A DNA stretch of 64,000 bases from Heterobilharzia americana. Lineage: Eukaryota; Platyhelminthes; Trematoda; Strigeidida; Schistosomatidae. A program made the translations under genes and the position numbers. The stretch's first letter is position 1. Each line of letters starts with the position of its first letter. Where the stretch lies: positions 17,786,515 through 17,850,514 of the forward strand of contig OX104131.1 in the NCBI GenBank assembly GCA_944470555.2, written 5' to 3'. Of this stretch, positions 1-12,970 are shown piece by piece. The notes under the pieces are model-generated. The model saw nothing but the letters and a program-made list of their open reading frames with translations, did not search any database and was not told the DNA's origin.

Positions 1-1245
1 ATCTGGTGCAAATCTGCCTATTACTATGTTACTGAATCTCATGTTATCACTGTAGAGCGTGACAAGAAGTTATTGAAAAGCATATTCTTCGTTCATACAT
101 GAATTTTCAATAGATAAGAAGAAAAGAGGATTTAAACATTTTTAGGAGTAAAAAAATACATATCTTGATAATTAAAGGGGTGGGCTAGTCTGAATAGTAC
201 TCCGTTAGAGTTCCTTCATTTAAATCACGCATAGGTATCTGTCAATGGTTTTCAGTTATTCGACTACTAACTGTATTCATCTAGCAGACAGAATGGAGTA
301 GATGTTTTGAGACGAAAAACAAGCAAATAGTTGTAATATCCATAAGCAAATTTGGTGATAAACAAACTTGTTCTACTTTCATCTTATTCACAGATCCGTA
401 GACCTTAGAAGGCATTTGTTGCTGGCAGAAATATGCTAGTAGTTATTGGATGATCACCAATCTACCGCCTGAACACTGCCTTACAAATGACAGTTCACAA
501 TCGAGCTTCTATGAGCGATAATCGTTTCAAATTGACTGTTGAACAATGAACACTTATACTTTTTATGAAATGCAAAACTTACGTGAACTCTGTTGTCAAA
601 TCTCCTACTTGACGCCTTGAAGAATTCACAGTTGACGTGAGATGGGTGAAGCTAGTATCTCATGAAATATATCAACGACCAGACGTTTGCCACTGGCATT
701 AGTGGCAGTTCAACAGATGCTGTTAGCATCCCCCATAAGAATGTGCTTCTAACCTTCATCATACTTTTGTGTGATATAAATAAATCAGATAGACTGAGAG
801 TCATTTATGCCTTGTATAGCTTAGGAGTGGTATTTGTAATGGAAACTCTACGAGAAAACAGAGTTTTAGTCTCAGAAAAAGAATGAGTTCCTGCAGTTGG
901 TTAAATATGCTTCCATAGTTAAGGCACCAAAGACAGGTAGATTTACATAGAAGGTCCTACTTGTCTATCTGAAAGCGTCTACATCTAGGCACAGCGCACT
1001 GTACTTCGTAGTGGTTTAACTCCATTACTTTCCAGAGACTATTTTCTGTGTGGTGTTCATAAAAAGTACCTAGACGAAAAAGGTTATCATAATAGTGGCA
1101 TATTTTAATATAATCCCAGCGTGTTTAGAAAGCCAAAACAAGATATTTCTGAACGTTTCACTGTGTAAGCCACAGCTTCGTTAGCAGGACATGAATTTTT
1201 ATTAACATGAAAATATATAGTAAATGGTACATCAAATATTGGCAA
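1..1245. other. No recognised feature
   Basis: AT-rich, with short open frames only (longest 80 codons). Nothing resembling a known protein or the window's repeat families. Confidence 0.6.
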
Positions 1246-1549
1246 TATATAGGTCATTAGTGTTATTGCTTGTATTACACCGTCATTGATTGGACCGAAC
1301 GGATCAGTAATACAAGCAGTAACACTAAAACTATACCCTTTGCACAAGAAGTGGCTATCGTGGCTTGGTGGTGTAGTGGATAACGTTCTCGCGTTCGAAG
1401 AGGACGCTCCCTAGTCCGAGTCCCTGTGGGAACAACATTACTCAGTAGGAGGCAGGTACAACCAGCTGGCGAGTCCCAAATAGGATGAAATGCGCATCCT
1501 GGATTCCACTGCTAGCCACTACCTGTCTTTACTACGTATATAGGTCATT
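1246..1549 (+). mobile_element. Sm-alpha-type SINE with pol III boxes and hammerhead sequence, flanked by 13-bp direct repeats
   Basis: The direct repeats tatataggtcatt at 1246-1258 and 1537-1549 bracket 278 bp. The insert opens with a 20-bp hairpin arm pair (1259-1278 with 1307-1326). It then has an A box (TGGTGTAGTGG, 1369-1379), a B-box-like AGTCCGAGTCC (1413-1423) and a hammerhead region at 1455-1515. That region has CTGGCGAG (canonical CTGANGA, so core A6 is changed), stem II gtcccaaataggat, GAAA at 1487-1490 and an ATC cleavage triplet at 1496-1498, followed by ctggattccactgctagcca. This is the known schistosome Sm-alpha SINE layout. The A6 change should cripple self-cleavage. Confidence 0.85.
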
Positions 1550-3073
1550 GATTAGGTGGTTTGCTGTTCACACTGATTAATTATAACTATGCATTACAAA
1601 CCCCCTATTTCTCATTGTCATTTGTCAACGAAAAATGTAGGGCAGCCAAAGTTTGTGTGTGGGTGGGTGTGGGTATGTTTATATATTTTTATAAAATGTA
1701 TTGTTTTCTATACTTTTATGAATAATCAGTAATTGTCATTGTTATTAGAAAAAGTCTTCATTAATGGTTTTTGTCGGATTAATGTTTGCTAAATAAGGTT
1801 AAACGTCTTCCGTTTATAGCATTTGATGTTGTCAAAATATGTGGGACTTTGAATGTTAATCTTTCTTTATGCAAATGGAAACCTTTTATCAAAGTCCACT
1901 TTCGATTACGTGCTGATTGGTTTCCTAAACTTGCAATTCATCTTGATTCCTCACTAGGTGTTTCGTACATAACTTGTGTTCATCAATAACCCTAACTTTT
2001 AAGGGTCTACGGCTTTGTTCAACATAATTAACCTCCTATTCCAAATATTCAATTTTACAGACTCAATTGTTCTATGTCATCTTAGGAACTGAATCTTTCA
2101 CTTTGACTGAGACCTTTCCCAATGAATTTGAAGGTTTCAAACAGACTTTAATATCATATGAGGCGCAAACTTTGTTTATCTGTTCAGAAGTATCCTTCCC
2201 GTATAGTATCATCATAGATGACACCAATGATTTTGTTGTAACCTTATTATTACTTGTATTAGTATTTCATGTTTTATTCGTTTGATCGATAACGGTTTTG
2301 AGATAACCATTTTCCAAATTACTAGGATCGATTATGTTTTTTGGCTCTGTTTAGTAGGTAGTATGCTAATTGGATGATTCGACTAGAAGTCGTAGTATTT
2401 ATCGAAATGTATTGATTTTCTGTATACATTAATACTGAGTTTACCTTTAATCGTTGTTTGGATAAGGCAGTCTAGAAAGTTTAGAGTGCTGTCCTTCGAT
2501 TCTATTTCACTAGTAAATCTTATCGAATCTACAGTAGAATTTATGTTCTAAAAATGTCTGTTGGTTTACTTTCCTAAGAATGACAAATGTATCATTCAGA
2601 TATTTATACTAAATTCTGAGTTAATATCGAAGTCTTCTGAATGTTGTCGCTACTAGAGTTTTAATATAAAGATTCTCTACAGTTCGAGATGCTGATGAAT
2701 CCATCACAGTTCCATTTCACTGATGGTATATTCTATCTCTAAATGTGAAATATGTAGATACTAAGTATACCTTCAACAGCTTTTGATTATATCCCCTGTT
2801 GATGAAAACCAACATTCGGATAATATATATATTGGTTATTAATAATTGTAAACAGCGTAATGAGAAGACGAAGATTATCTGAAACATGTTTCCCATTAAC
2901 TTCATTGACCTTTTCGTAAATTTTCATATGAATAGTTCGACAAGTCCATGTATGATCAGATTATTCGAAATGTATAGCGCTAATACATCACGACATGTTT
3001 CAGATAATCTTCATCTTCTTATTACGCTGTTTAGATTTCAGAATTGTCAATAAATATTTAGATAGACGATTAA
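1550..3073. other. No recognised gene; some internal duplication
   Basis: Short open frames only. Near-identical phrases tttcagataatcttcatctt (2998-3017) and its complement at 2868-2890 point to an old inverted repeat around 2800-3060. Confidence 0.5.
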
Positions 3074-3625
3074 TTTCAAGTTGTTATTCATCGAAGACTG
3101 ACATCAGTTGGAGGAACAAAGGATACCTGGGAGCACTGGACAGCTGTCTCGTCCTAGTATGGGACTCCTCAGCAGTGCGCACCCACGACCCCACCAGCAG
3201 GGATAGAACCCGCGACCTTCAGGTTCCGCGACCAGCGCGTTACCATTGAGCCACTGGGTCACAATCCAATGCTCCATATTTCCAACTTCTGTTAGCTCAC
3301 GATATAGCGCGAACCGCCACCCAATGTCATCGTTGAGTATCTGTCCTCACGGCCATCAGGCTTTGACTCCACCGGTCACGACTTGTCATTGGAACTTCGG
3401 GAATACTTCTCGAAGCTAGTCACCAATGAGCATCAGTTCAATTAAATTTTTGAGGGGGTTGTGGAGATTTGGAAATATTTCAAGTTGTTATTCATCGAAG
3501 ACTGACATCAGTTGGAGCTGTCCAGTGCTCCCAGGTTTCCTTTGTTCCTCCAACTGATGTCAGTCTTTGATGAATAACAACTTGAAATGTTTCCAAATCT
3601 CCACAACCCCCTCAAAAATTTAATA
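3074..3625 (-). mobile_element. Second hammerhead SINE family (family B): tRNA-like head, ribozyme, palindromic end
   Basis: On the minus strand: A box TGGCTCAATGG near 3247-3257, B-box-like GGGTTCTATCCC near 3203-3214, then a hammerhead region 3133-3178. Its stem I is a perfect 6-bp pairing (cagtgc 3173-3178 with gcactg 3133-3138). CTGAGGAG is at 3165-3172, stem II is gtcccatactaggac, GAGA (canonical GAAA) is at 3147-3150, and stem III is cagctg with GTC cleavage site at 3139-3141. The other end of the element is a 76-bp palindrome (3442-3623). Only one core base departs from canonical. Confidence 0.75.
3442..3623. repeat. 76-bp inverted repeat forming the end of the family B SINE
   Basis: Arms 3442-3517 and 3548-3623 are nearly perfect reverse complements. 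The 30-bp loop (3518-3547) repeats the hammerhead 3' flank (ctgtccagtgctcccagg). The outer part of the arm (tttgaggg...) begins and ends the structure. Confidence 0.85.
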
Positions 3626-4487
3626 GACGATTAATTATTGAATTTATTAAGTCAGTAATTAGTCTAAGGGGAATACGTAGAATCTATTGAATGTATTCGT
3701 CTTAGAAGTTCTATTTCAACTTTCATTTTATTGAATGTGTTTGAATATCTTTTTTTGACTTAGGATAAGCTCATATGGTCGTGTTTCGAAATACTCTAAT
3801 CCTCTCTCTTTTCATAATCTTCCTTACTCAACATAACAGTGACTTTGTCTTTGTCTACTTTTGTTAGAACCTATTGATTTGTCAGATATCAAAGGTTTTA
3901 AAGCAACTTGTTCTACTTTGGTGTTCGGTTAGAAACGATAGGCTTGTGAGTCGCTTTGATAGTTCCGACTTTATGACGTTATGAATACAATTTTCCTTTT
4001 CGTATAAGCGATAAAACTATGGCTAATTCTATTGACTTCAGTAACATGATTTCATGCTCATGAAGTCGCTTGTTGGCTAAGTTACACAACACTCTTGTAT
4101 ATGTTGAATCCCTTTCTCTGCCAAATTTCGATTTGTTCCATCTGAATAAAGATTCATAGTTCCAAAAATGTCTTTATTTAATACTATGATAATACTTCAC
4201 TTCTCAATCTTGATATATTCTCATTATTTCAGAAAGCTGACTGTAAGGAATAAGTATATTGAGACCATTATCAGTGTCATTAGTATGACTGCAATAATGT
4301 CCCACTAATAATGTATATTTATGTGTTCTATCATATCGAAGAATTCGACAGCCAACTGTAGATATTTGTACTCTTAGAATTTCTCTTCACAAATGATCAA
4401 ATTAAGCCAGTATGATGCATCCAACACAAGTATTTTCTTGTTGACCTTAGATTAATATCATAAAGCAGCATTTATTCCATTCAAAAA
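3626..4487. other. No recognised feature
   Basis: AT-rich DNA between the family B SINE and the LINE; nothing identified. Confidence 0.6.
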
Positions 4488-7233
4488 CCTCGCCTAGGTA
4501 ACTAGTTCACTAATTACTAGCCGGTCGTAAGCCCGGATAAATAGGGAAGGTTCGGCATAGAGTTAGCAACCGTACCCCGTAAAACCAATCCAACAGCTAA
4601 AGAATCTTCAAATCACAAAGAAAATATAAAAAATAAGATTAAACTTATTCCTTGCTGGAGTCAGAGAGACGAAATGACACCAGTTGGTGAAAGTCTTCGG
4701 GAAGCCAGTCTGTCCATATATCTTCGCTTCTCTCGATGAAAGCGAAAGTACGGATGGGGACATGGAATGTCAACACAATGTTTGTAACTGGCTGGCAAGG
4801 CTTCCCAGATTGCAAAAGACATGAGAAGGTATAACATAGAAGTTCTAAAAATTTGCGAAAGTAGATGGAATGGAAGTGGACTCTCCAAACTGTCAACTGG
4901 AGAAGAGTCAATAATCTACTCCGATATTGTCACCCAGACAACAACCAGGAGCACACTGAGTTGTCGAGTGACGTGGCTATCATGATGTCCCCGAGAGTAT
5001 CGAAGGCTCTCTCTCATGCAGTGGGAACCAATCTCCTCCAGGATTAGGATCATGACAGCAAGATGGATTCAACTCAAAAGGAAGGAAAGTCACAATCATA
5101 GAATACTGCGCTGCGCGCCTACAAATAATGCAGATAAAGAGAAGAAGGAGTACTGGACGAGACCCCACCCCAGTTGGCAACATCATAATTCTAATGGGTG
5201 GGATGGCATGAATGCCTGACTGGCAGCGGACAACACAGGAAGAGAACTCATCCATCATGGGTAGAGAGGGGCACGGTGGAATGAATGAAAATGGAGAACT
5301 GTTTGCAGACTTCTGCATTTTTAATGATTTGGCGATTGGAGGCAGTGTCTATCAACACAAGGATATTCACAACGCGAAATGGATTTCACCAGATGGACAC
5401 ACCACACTGAAAATCAGATCGACTTCATCTCAGTGTGAAGAAAGTGGAGACGCAGCCCACTGGACACAAGATCAGATCATGAAAGAGAGCACACGTAGGT
5501 GGTTCACACCACTAGCAATCTAGAGCAAGGAACCCACCCTCGAAACCAAGTTGGAAGCCTTCAAGGAAGTTGGTGATAGACCACAGCTGAAGTTCAACAC
5601 CCAGAACACAAACTGAAGGACGAAACTACAAAGGATATCTTCACGTCAGTCATCAGGACAAAATAAGAGACAACAACGGACATGCTTACTTCACTATTGC
5701 AGAAGGTTTAACGGAAGGAAGGAAGGAAATGTACCTGTCGATCGATTGGAAGAAGGGCCACTTTGTCAAACTCTCAAAGAAGGGTGACCTAAGTCTTTGC
5801 AAGAACTGGCGTAGAATCATGCTCCTGTCCACCCCAAGCAAAATATTAAACCGCATCATCCTGGAGAGGCTAAAGGATGCGCTGTATTCAAAGTTACGAC
5901 CGGAACAGGCTGGCTGGTTGGCTTCCGGAAGAGCAAATCATATAGGGACCAAATTGCCACGCTACGCATAATCATAGAACAGAGTGAAAAATGGGAGCCA
6001 ACTCTCTACCCCAGCTTCATCGACTTTGAAAATGCCTTCGACAGTGTCGACCAAGAATTAATTTGGCAGTTGCTTCAACACTACAGTTTTGGTGTCACAA
6101 ACCTTTACCAACCTCATTCAACAGCAGCTAGATTTTATTTGACGCCACATGTCAAGCGATTCACAATGCAAAAGTCAGTGACGCCTTTGAAGTGAAGACA
6201 GGAATAGGACAAGGCTGCCTACTACCACCGATGATCTTCCTGATTATAGTGGATTTGACTGGATCATGCAGCAAACCGTGAGGAGCCAGAAGATGAGCAT
6301 ACTCTGGACCGATGAAAAGACCCCAGAAGAAAATTTGAATTTAGCCGATGATGATTTATGTCTAATGTCACACAAGCTTGAAGATATACAGGCAAAAACC
6401 AAAAAGGTCAACAGAAGAGGCAGAGAAGACGGGCCTTGAACTGGAAGTAGAGAAGATAGAGGTGATGAAGGTATCCAACCACCACCAGCAACAACAGTAA
6501 CAAGCATCAATCACCATCAACGGGAGGAATCTAAAGAAAATTGTCTCTTTCACCTACCTGCCTCGGCAGCATCGTTTCAACTACATGCGGCACAGGTGCA
6601 GATGAGGATGTCAAAGCCAGGATTGGGAAAGCAAGACAGACCTTCATTGATCTGAAATCAGTGTGGAGATCTACTACACTCAGCTCAAAGAACAAGATCC
6701 GGATTTTCAACACTAATGTCAGTCAAGTCAATGCCTCTATATGGTTCAGAAACTCGGCGCGTTACGAAAAGCATTTCCACTAACCTACAGACATACATCA
6801 ACATCCCCTCCCCCCCCCTATACTTATTCGATACTGAAGATGAGGTAGATGGCCAGAATAATGAGAATAAGCAACAAGGAACTCTGGATGGCTGGATGGC
6901 TGGCTGGCAACGAACCAACCGAGAACCCATCACCCAACAAATATGTAGTAGAAGAAAGTGGAGATGGATTGGATTGGACATACACTGAGAAGACCGACTG
7001 GGGACATCAGGTGTCAGGTCAGACCAGGCCGTCGAGTGGAATCCAAATGGGAAACGACGAGTTGGGTGTCCCATCTGAGGGTGACATGGAGGAGATCATG
7101 TGAGGAAGAAATGAGAGCTTGTGGGCTGTTGTGGAGGCAGATTGAAAAGACTGGAGAGAAGTGAGTGGAATGGCGAAGTGCTAGTGAAGCGCTATGTTCC
7201 ACTAGGAACCCAAGGGACAAATATTAATAAATT
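4488..7233 (+). mobile_element. Decayed RTE LINE copy, internally deleted
   Basis: Begins with the family 5' leader (cctcgcctaggtaactag at 4488) and ends in the family 3' sequence (ggaacccaagggacaaat near 7205-7222) followed by an AT-rich tail. Recognisable pieces in order: endonuclease region (4865-5523), RT region (5729-6240 with the KNWRRIMLLSTPSKIL block), FADD-equivalent region near 6340 (now DDD-like), and the C-terminal tail (6840-7164). At about 2.75 kb it is some 450 bp shorter than the intact copy, mostly lost between endonuclease and RT near 5640-5700. Multiple frameshifts; no coding capacity. Confidence 0.9.
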
Positions 7234-8499
7234 CCACTCAAAAAATACATGCAACAATATTCACATTTGAACAGAAACATTCATTATTCAATTAAAAATG
7301 TTACCATGGTAACCTATTTTGTTATAACTCTTGAAAAGTGAACATGTTTTTATTTTCTTTATGTATGCGTGTATATTTAAATGAAATAAGTTCACTTTAA
7401 GAGAATTTGTTACATGTATCTAAAAATTGCTACAGATAGAAAAAGAGGGGTGGAAATGAATATGCATACCGTATCGCTTTTCTTAACTTTTCTCGTGTGT
7501 GCATGTGTGCATGTGTGATGATGTTTATTTTTCTGAATGTCTCCATCACTAAGCGACAAAGTTTATCCTTCCTGTTTTAGTGAATACAAGCATGTTTCGG
7601 TCAGCGTAAACTTCTAGACTTTTGATATGCTATTGACTGAATTTGAACAGTGTTCTACCAATTGCTGACTATGTTTTAACTTCAGTCACCCAGGGTCATA
7701 CCAACGTATGACTGAAATGACATTCAGATGTGATCAGCAGGTTAGCGTCGTTGCTCACTTGGTAAAATGCTGTGCCTATTGTCTGTAGGTCACTAATATG
7801 TTTCATTGATTGACCCAGGTAGTCATTTACCCTTCAATCACCGCTCCGGACCGATTATATCAGTCTACTAAACCTCATTTATCTCAGAATGTCTCAGCAG
7901 TTAAACCGTTTACTGATTGTCGAAAAGGTCGGTTGGTTTATGGGAGTTGAACCATATCCGAATCGCTTTAAACACCGGAAGGTTATTCAATAGGCTACGT
8001 AATCGAAAGCCGCACATCTTGTATGATCCATATCAGTTGTAATTTATTAGTAATTATGATTTCATGTTTACTGTTTTACTGGACCAAATCGAACTATCTC
8101 TGTTGGCCACTTATACCATAATGAATCTTCAGACAATATCGCGGCATCCTCACAAGAACTCGTATGCTGATAAAGATATATCAGTTGGTTCCAGTACACC
8201 AATCATTAGGAAAAAAACAAGAATCCGTAAACACTCTTTAAATACCATAAAACAGCTGTCCACTGTCCATTAGATCTCAACGATTCACCGAATATTATCA
8301 GTTCTATTTTCACCGAGTAGTTATTTCAGTAACTAGAAATGACAGATAATCAGTGACCTAAGATGAGATAGTTATTGTTGTTTGATAATTTTAATCTCTT
8401 GTTGCTAAACTGGGTTGGATTGTTCGACCTCTTTTGGTAGATAAGCTCTTCCACGGACGCCTCAATACTGCCTGACTACTCATTATGTTGTAGTCTGCT
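7234..8499. other. No recognised gene; worn tRNA-like SINE near 7735-7900
   Basis: 7735-7870 keeps phrases such as gttagcgtcgttgctcacttgg and cagtctactaaacc that resemble the tRNA-like SINE head and flank. The rest is unassigned. Confidence 0.4.
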
Positions 8500-8670
8500 T
8501 GGCTGTTAGCAATGGAATCCAGGAAGAACGTTTCGTCCTACTTGTGACTCGTCAACTGGACGTGCCCGCATCCTAGTGAATGATTTTGTTCCTAATGAGA
8601 CGTGAAGCCAGTACCCATCACTTCAAATGTCAGAGCAGTATCCACTAGGCCACTGGGGTACGATAGCCAA
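8500..8670 (-). mobile_element. Sm-alpha-type SINE, decayed
   Basis: On the minus strand: A-box-like TGGCCTAGTGGATA near 8642-8655, then a hammerhead region near 8525-8560 with TTGACGAG (first core C changed to T) and GAAA, ending in the family tail tggattccattgctaac (8508-8524). Confidence 0.75.
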
Positions 8671-10384
8671 TCAAATAATAACTTTGTCAAAGTTTCGTTT
8701 AAATGTTAAGAATAAAATATTGGTTACAGAATACAGTAAAGTTAAACTTCAGTTACTATCTCATTTAATTCAACAATATAAAGTATCTTTATCAGGTTAC
8801 TGAATTGTGTTTCATAGACGCCGAAAATCGTGTTCCTCATGCTAGAATGAAGCAACTATTCAGGGCTGTTAAGTGTTTAATTTATACTCTGTTGTCTTCG
8901 CTTCATGCTGAAAGATCAATCATCAGATTCAGTTATCATTCTGATGATTGGGTTAGATTGGATTGCCTTCCATTGACATTTCAACAGGAAATAATTTAGC
9001 CTAAAGAATGAGCACAACTTCTTTGTCCTCTTTCTAAATATGAGTTTTGACTGTATACTACTTTGATGATTGTTAGTAGTAGTATTCGGAATAAGTGTTT
9101 CACCCTGTTTAAGACACATCAGTTGGATATATCTACCTCTTAGCAACTCCTGATGTTCATAGTAAACTTCCGAACAATGGTCAGGAGTTAATTCACCAGT
9201 CAATTATGCTGGGACTTGTTTTCTTTTAACCAGAAATTTGCAGCTCATTATAATACGACTTCCATGTAAACAAAACCCACCTAACCTACTTCAGTAAACT
9301 CCTTCGGTACAGACACTTATTTTCTACTATAATAGTACAAACCATCCGCATAAAGAGACAGTTCCTTGATGGGAATGACTCTATTAGAAAACTAACGAGT
9401 AGATACAAGCTGACAGTATTTGCAAATCTACGAAGCATAAGTTCGTGAAAAACAGTCATAAGATAAACACCAGTCATGAATGAATGTTATAACAGTTGCA
9501 CGATATATCTCAGAACTAGCCAGTCAAACTGTGGTTGCCTAAATGCTAGGTAGTTGTTTTACAAATTTAGATAGGAATTTACTAGCAGTACACTTGAGAT
9601 GAATGTTGTCATCAGTGTACGTATCATAGAAACATCCTATAGTCCAAAGTTGTACAAGAATTTCATTACAATCTATGGAGTTCCTCTGAACCACCTTGCA
9701 AGACTTTTTCCACTTCTGAATGAATACCAGACAAGTAGATGACTAGAAATTCTAATATAAGCTATCAGATACCAAGCAGATTACTAAATAAAGAATTAAA
9801 GTTATTTTCACTGACACTGTGTAATGATCCTGTAGATTAAATGAATACTGAAATTTAACAAAAGTCTGGCCGGATTCCAAGCCCTCACCAATACGGTTCT
9901 CCGTAGGAGAACAGAAAATTCTGCATTGACTTTTGATGTAATCCTTCACACTTTATTGGTTTTTGGTGATACTCTGACTGACATAGACCATGTGAGTCAC
10001 AAAAATAAATTTGGTCCATGAAATCGATGTCATTTTACCACTAAAGAGGCGAGTATGCTGAGATTGCTGTTATCCGAACTGAGTGGTGCTTTGAGCATAC
10101 TGAATGGTTTTGCAAAAATAAAAATTAGATCTACTTGTTTTTCATCCCACCAACTGCCTATTTAAACATTCTTGTCATAATTGAGACTACGCAGAAGTGG
10201 CTGATTGCTATCACTGCCTGATTATTATTATTATGAAAAACCTCAGTGACTAAAACAATAATAAGACTCAACCGATAAGTGTGTTTATCAAGCTAGTGGG
10301 AAGTGCCACACCATCCATTTAAATGATGGCCACATTATATTGTAAACTCAGAGAGATTGTAGGCGTAAGCTCCTGGATTATATA
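8671..10384. other. No recognised feature
   Basis: Short open frames, none with recognisable motifs. Confidence 0.5.
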
Positions 10385-10530
10385 TAACCCAGTGGTTGAA
10401 TGGTTACGTGATCTTCTCGATACATGATGTCCTTGGGCTGGATACCTCACATGGTGGTAGTTTCACACTGCCAGTAAATCCTCAACTAGGACGAAATAGA
10501 TAAATATCCTGTAATGTTTGGTTTTCAGTA
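10385..10530 (+). mobile_element. Sm-alpha-type SINE, heavily decayed
   Basis: Retains an A-box-like cccagtggttgaatggttac near 10389-10408 and a stem II/GAAA remnant (tcctcaactaggacgaaat) near 10481-10499. The CTGA core is lost (CAGTAAA). Confidence 0.55.
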
Positions 10531-10744
10531 GTTCATCTACTGATTTGAGTCAAAGTTTGAAAACAGAGACAGCTGGTTCTGAAATTCTTCTGCGAACAAG
10601 GTTTTCATACACGAATTCTCCTTTATGAGTTTGATAAGTATAAGAACAACAGTGGAAGTGTGATAAAAAGAATCCATTCTACTTCGGTGGTCTCTTTTCA
10701 ACTGCTTACAACCCAGAATATCAAAGCATAAAGTTGTAATGGAA

Positions 10745-10910
10745 ATTCAGCCTGGGCTGGATTCAAACCAGCCACCAATGAGTTACCGGCACCGTGCTCT
10801 ACCAAGTGAATTACGAGGTGGCTAGTTCGAATCCCGCTGTGGACCGAGTTTTTCTTTCACCTTCAACCATCACCAAGTATCAATGCTAGTCTACCGAACA
10901 AGGCTATCTC
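10745..10910. repeat. tRNA-like palindrome, third and shorter copy
   Basis: Contains ggattcaaaccagccacc and ggctagttcgaatcccgc in opposite orientation around a centre near 10803, and the common flank aatgctagtctaccgaacaa. Arms are shorter and more diverged than in the other two copies. Confidence 0.6.
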
Positions 10911-11487
10911 AGACGGTCAAAATGATAATACCTTAATTCACTCAGAGAGAACAAAATGCAAGTCAATGGTTAAGATGAACAGAAATAGTTATAAAGATCA
11001 ATCACAACGGCAAATTGAAGAAAGGTTAGTAAAGGAAAACAACTTGTCGACAAATATATACATAATTCAGTGTAATGGTATATGTTTGAATCTTAATAAC
11101 TCTTGTCCAAATAACTAATTAAAACGTTAAAATGAGCTCTAGTGATAAAGTGGAGGAAGAGTTGTAGACCGCTGAAAGATGTCTACAGAATAATGGATAT
11201 CCACAAGTATTCGTCAAGAGAAATGGAAAAGCAGGAGAAAAATAGAGGAAAAAATCTACAGTCATTAAATAGCCTGTATCCATTCGCCTCAATTTTAAAT
11301 ATAATGATAGTGAAAGGACTATTAATAGACGATTGAAGATACTAAAGGTTAGAACTTTTCCTGCAAGCAAGTTAATTCCTGCTTGGCAAACAATGTGCTC
11401 TTTGGTCTAGTCAAAAGTCGACAGGTACCCTTCATATGTTACTTCTAACTATGTTGGTCAACTCAAGTGTAGCTGATGAAGTGAATA

Positions 11488-11760
11488 CACTAGAAAAACC
11501 GAAAGAAGGATGTATCTTAGATTTTGTGAACACATTCTGAAGAGCCTACAATTGAGGTGAAGTAACCCTATGAACAATACAATCACTTGGCATTTGATTG
11601 ACAATGGACACCAAGCAGACGTCTTCAGTTCCTTGGTAATCCACTTGATTAACAAACAAACAAGCTTAGTTCTCCTGAAGTTTACTGAGGCCCTACCCAT
11701 GAAATCTGATGTATTCGTCCAAAAAGAATCTACAGTCAAATTTTGTCTACCTGGGTGACA
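11488..11760 (+). pseudogene. Penelope-like endonuclease fragment 1
   Basis: Frames give RFCEHILKSLQ, then from 11570 NNTITWHLIDNGHQADVFSS and LLKFTEALPMKSDVFVQKES, matching the second half of a Penelope GIY-YIG endonuclease (GH motif and trailing leucine-rich helix). An in-frame stop precedes 11570. It lies in tandem with a second copy starting at about 11830. Confidence 0.65.
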
Positions 11761-11829
11761 TTTTCTTGATTGCTGTTTAGTTACGTCATCCTTCATCAAC
11801 TTTAAGGTGTTTATCACTTACATCATGTC

Positions 11830-12352
11830 TTGTTTATAAACTTTTGGGTAAAATTCACAGGTGACATGCTTCACAAACGGTGCATAACAATTAAACGAAC
11901 GTTTGATACTGGTATATTACAAATTACGTTCTCCGCATGCCCAATGGTGACACTCAGACTGAAAGATGAATTACCCAGACTGTCCACTTCCTATTGTGTC
12001 TATCAGTTCGATTGCTGCTGTGGAGCCAGTCACATTGACCATTCTTCTAGGAATTTAATTTTTCTTGCTCCAGAACACGTCCTAGTGTAGTTACGTGAAA
12101 GCGTGGTAAAGACCACTGTCAACTTTATATTAACCCACTGGTTTCAAACGAATCATAAAGTGGATATGAATAAGTTGTTTTCCACCCTGTACCAACTTCT
12201 CATCAACTTGCCAAAAAGTACTCCGCTCAAAATCTTTCAAACTTCAGAGGTAGTAGCAGTTAGCATCAAACAATCCGAGTTTTATGTTTCAAAGAAACAG
12301 GTTTTGCCTCTAAACAATCACGACCCGATTTGGGATGCACAAATACGTTAAT
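11830..12352 (+). pseudogene. Penelope-like endonuclease fragment 2
   Basis: Two open stretches separated by one stop: PMVTLRLKDELPRLSTSYCV, YQFDCCCGASHIDHSSRNL (GIY-YIG region), then after 12090 VNFILTHWFQTNHKVDMNKL and LPKSTPLKIFQTSEVVAV, ending QPEFCVQ-like KQSEFYVSKKQVLPL. It covers the whole domain, but with altered catalytic region residues (YIG glycine-containing motif reads SHID). Confidence 0.7.
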
Positions 12353-12780
12353 ATCCTGTCGCAGATAATCGAATCCCCTATAATCTGAAATAATTTAAAC
12401 AAATTCTCTCATCCTATTTCGTTCTTCTTAGTTCATTTCATTCAACTGTCATAAACACCTTCCTATTGTTTCATTAAACTATCACCTTGTAGTATTACTT
12501 ACACCGTATAATCACTCAGATAATCAACTATTTTGAATTGAATCCCGGTAACAAATAATTCTGTCATTAACGTTCATACACGACTTTTCTCAACGAACTT
12601 CCTCAACTGTATATCATAGTATTAACGAGCTGATAAGCGGAATCTCTATATTTCTGATGTGTAATTCCTCAATTTGTACATATAACTGTAGAACCTGAAG
12701 GAGCATAAGTTATGAAAAAGAATATTATCATTTTGACTACCTGAGATAGCCGTAGTTTGGTAGACTAGTATTGCAACTGG

Positions 12781-12970
12781 TTGATGATTGAAGGTAGAAT
12801 GAAAATTTGAACCGCAGCCAAATTCGAATCGGTGACAACTGGGTTTCCGACCCGATGCTCTACCAACTAAGTTACGAGGTCCAATTGGTACAGCATTGCG
12901 CCGGAAACCAGGTTGTCGATGGTTCGAAACCCGGTCATGGTTCAAATTTTCATTTCACCTCCAATTGTCA
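12781..12970. repeat. tRNA-like palindrome, second copy
   Basis: Arms about 12781-12868 and 12882-12970 repeat the plan at 36062-36267, including tgatgattgaagg at the left end, ttcgaatcgg and tggttcgaaaccc as T-arm-like blocks, and ccaactaagttacgaggtcc at the centre. The flank gatagccgtagtttggtaga (12746-12765) is the inverse of the right flank of the other copies. Confidence 0.7.
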
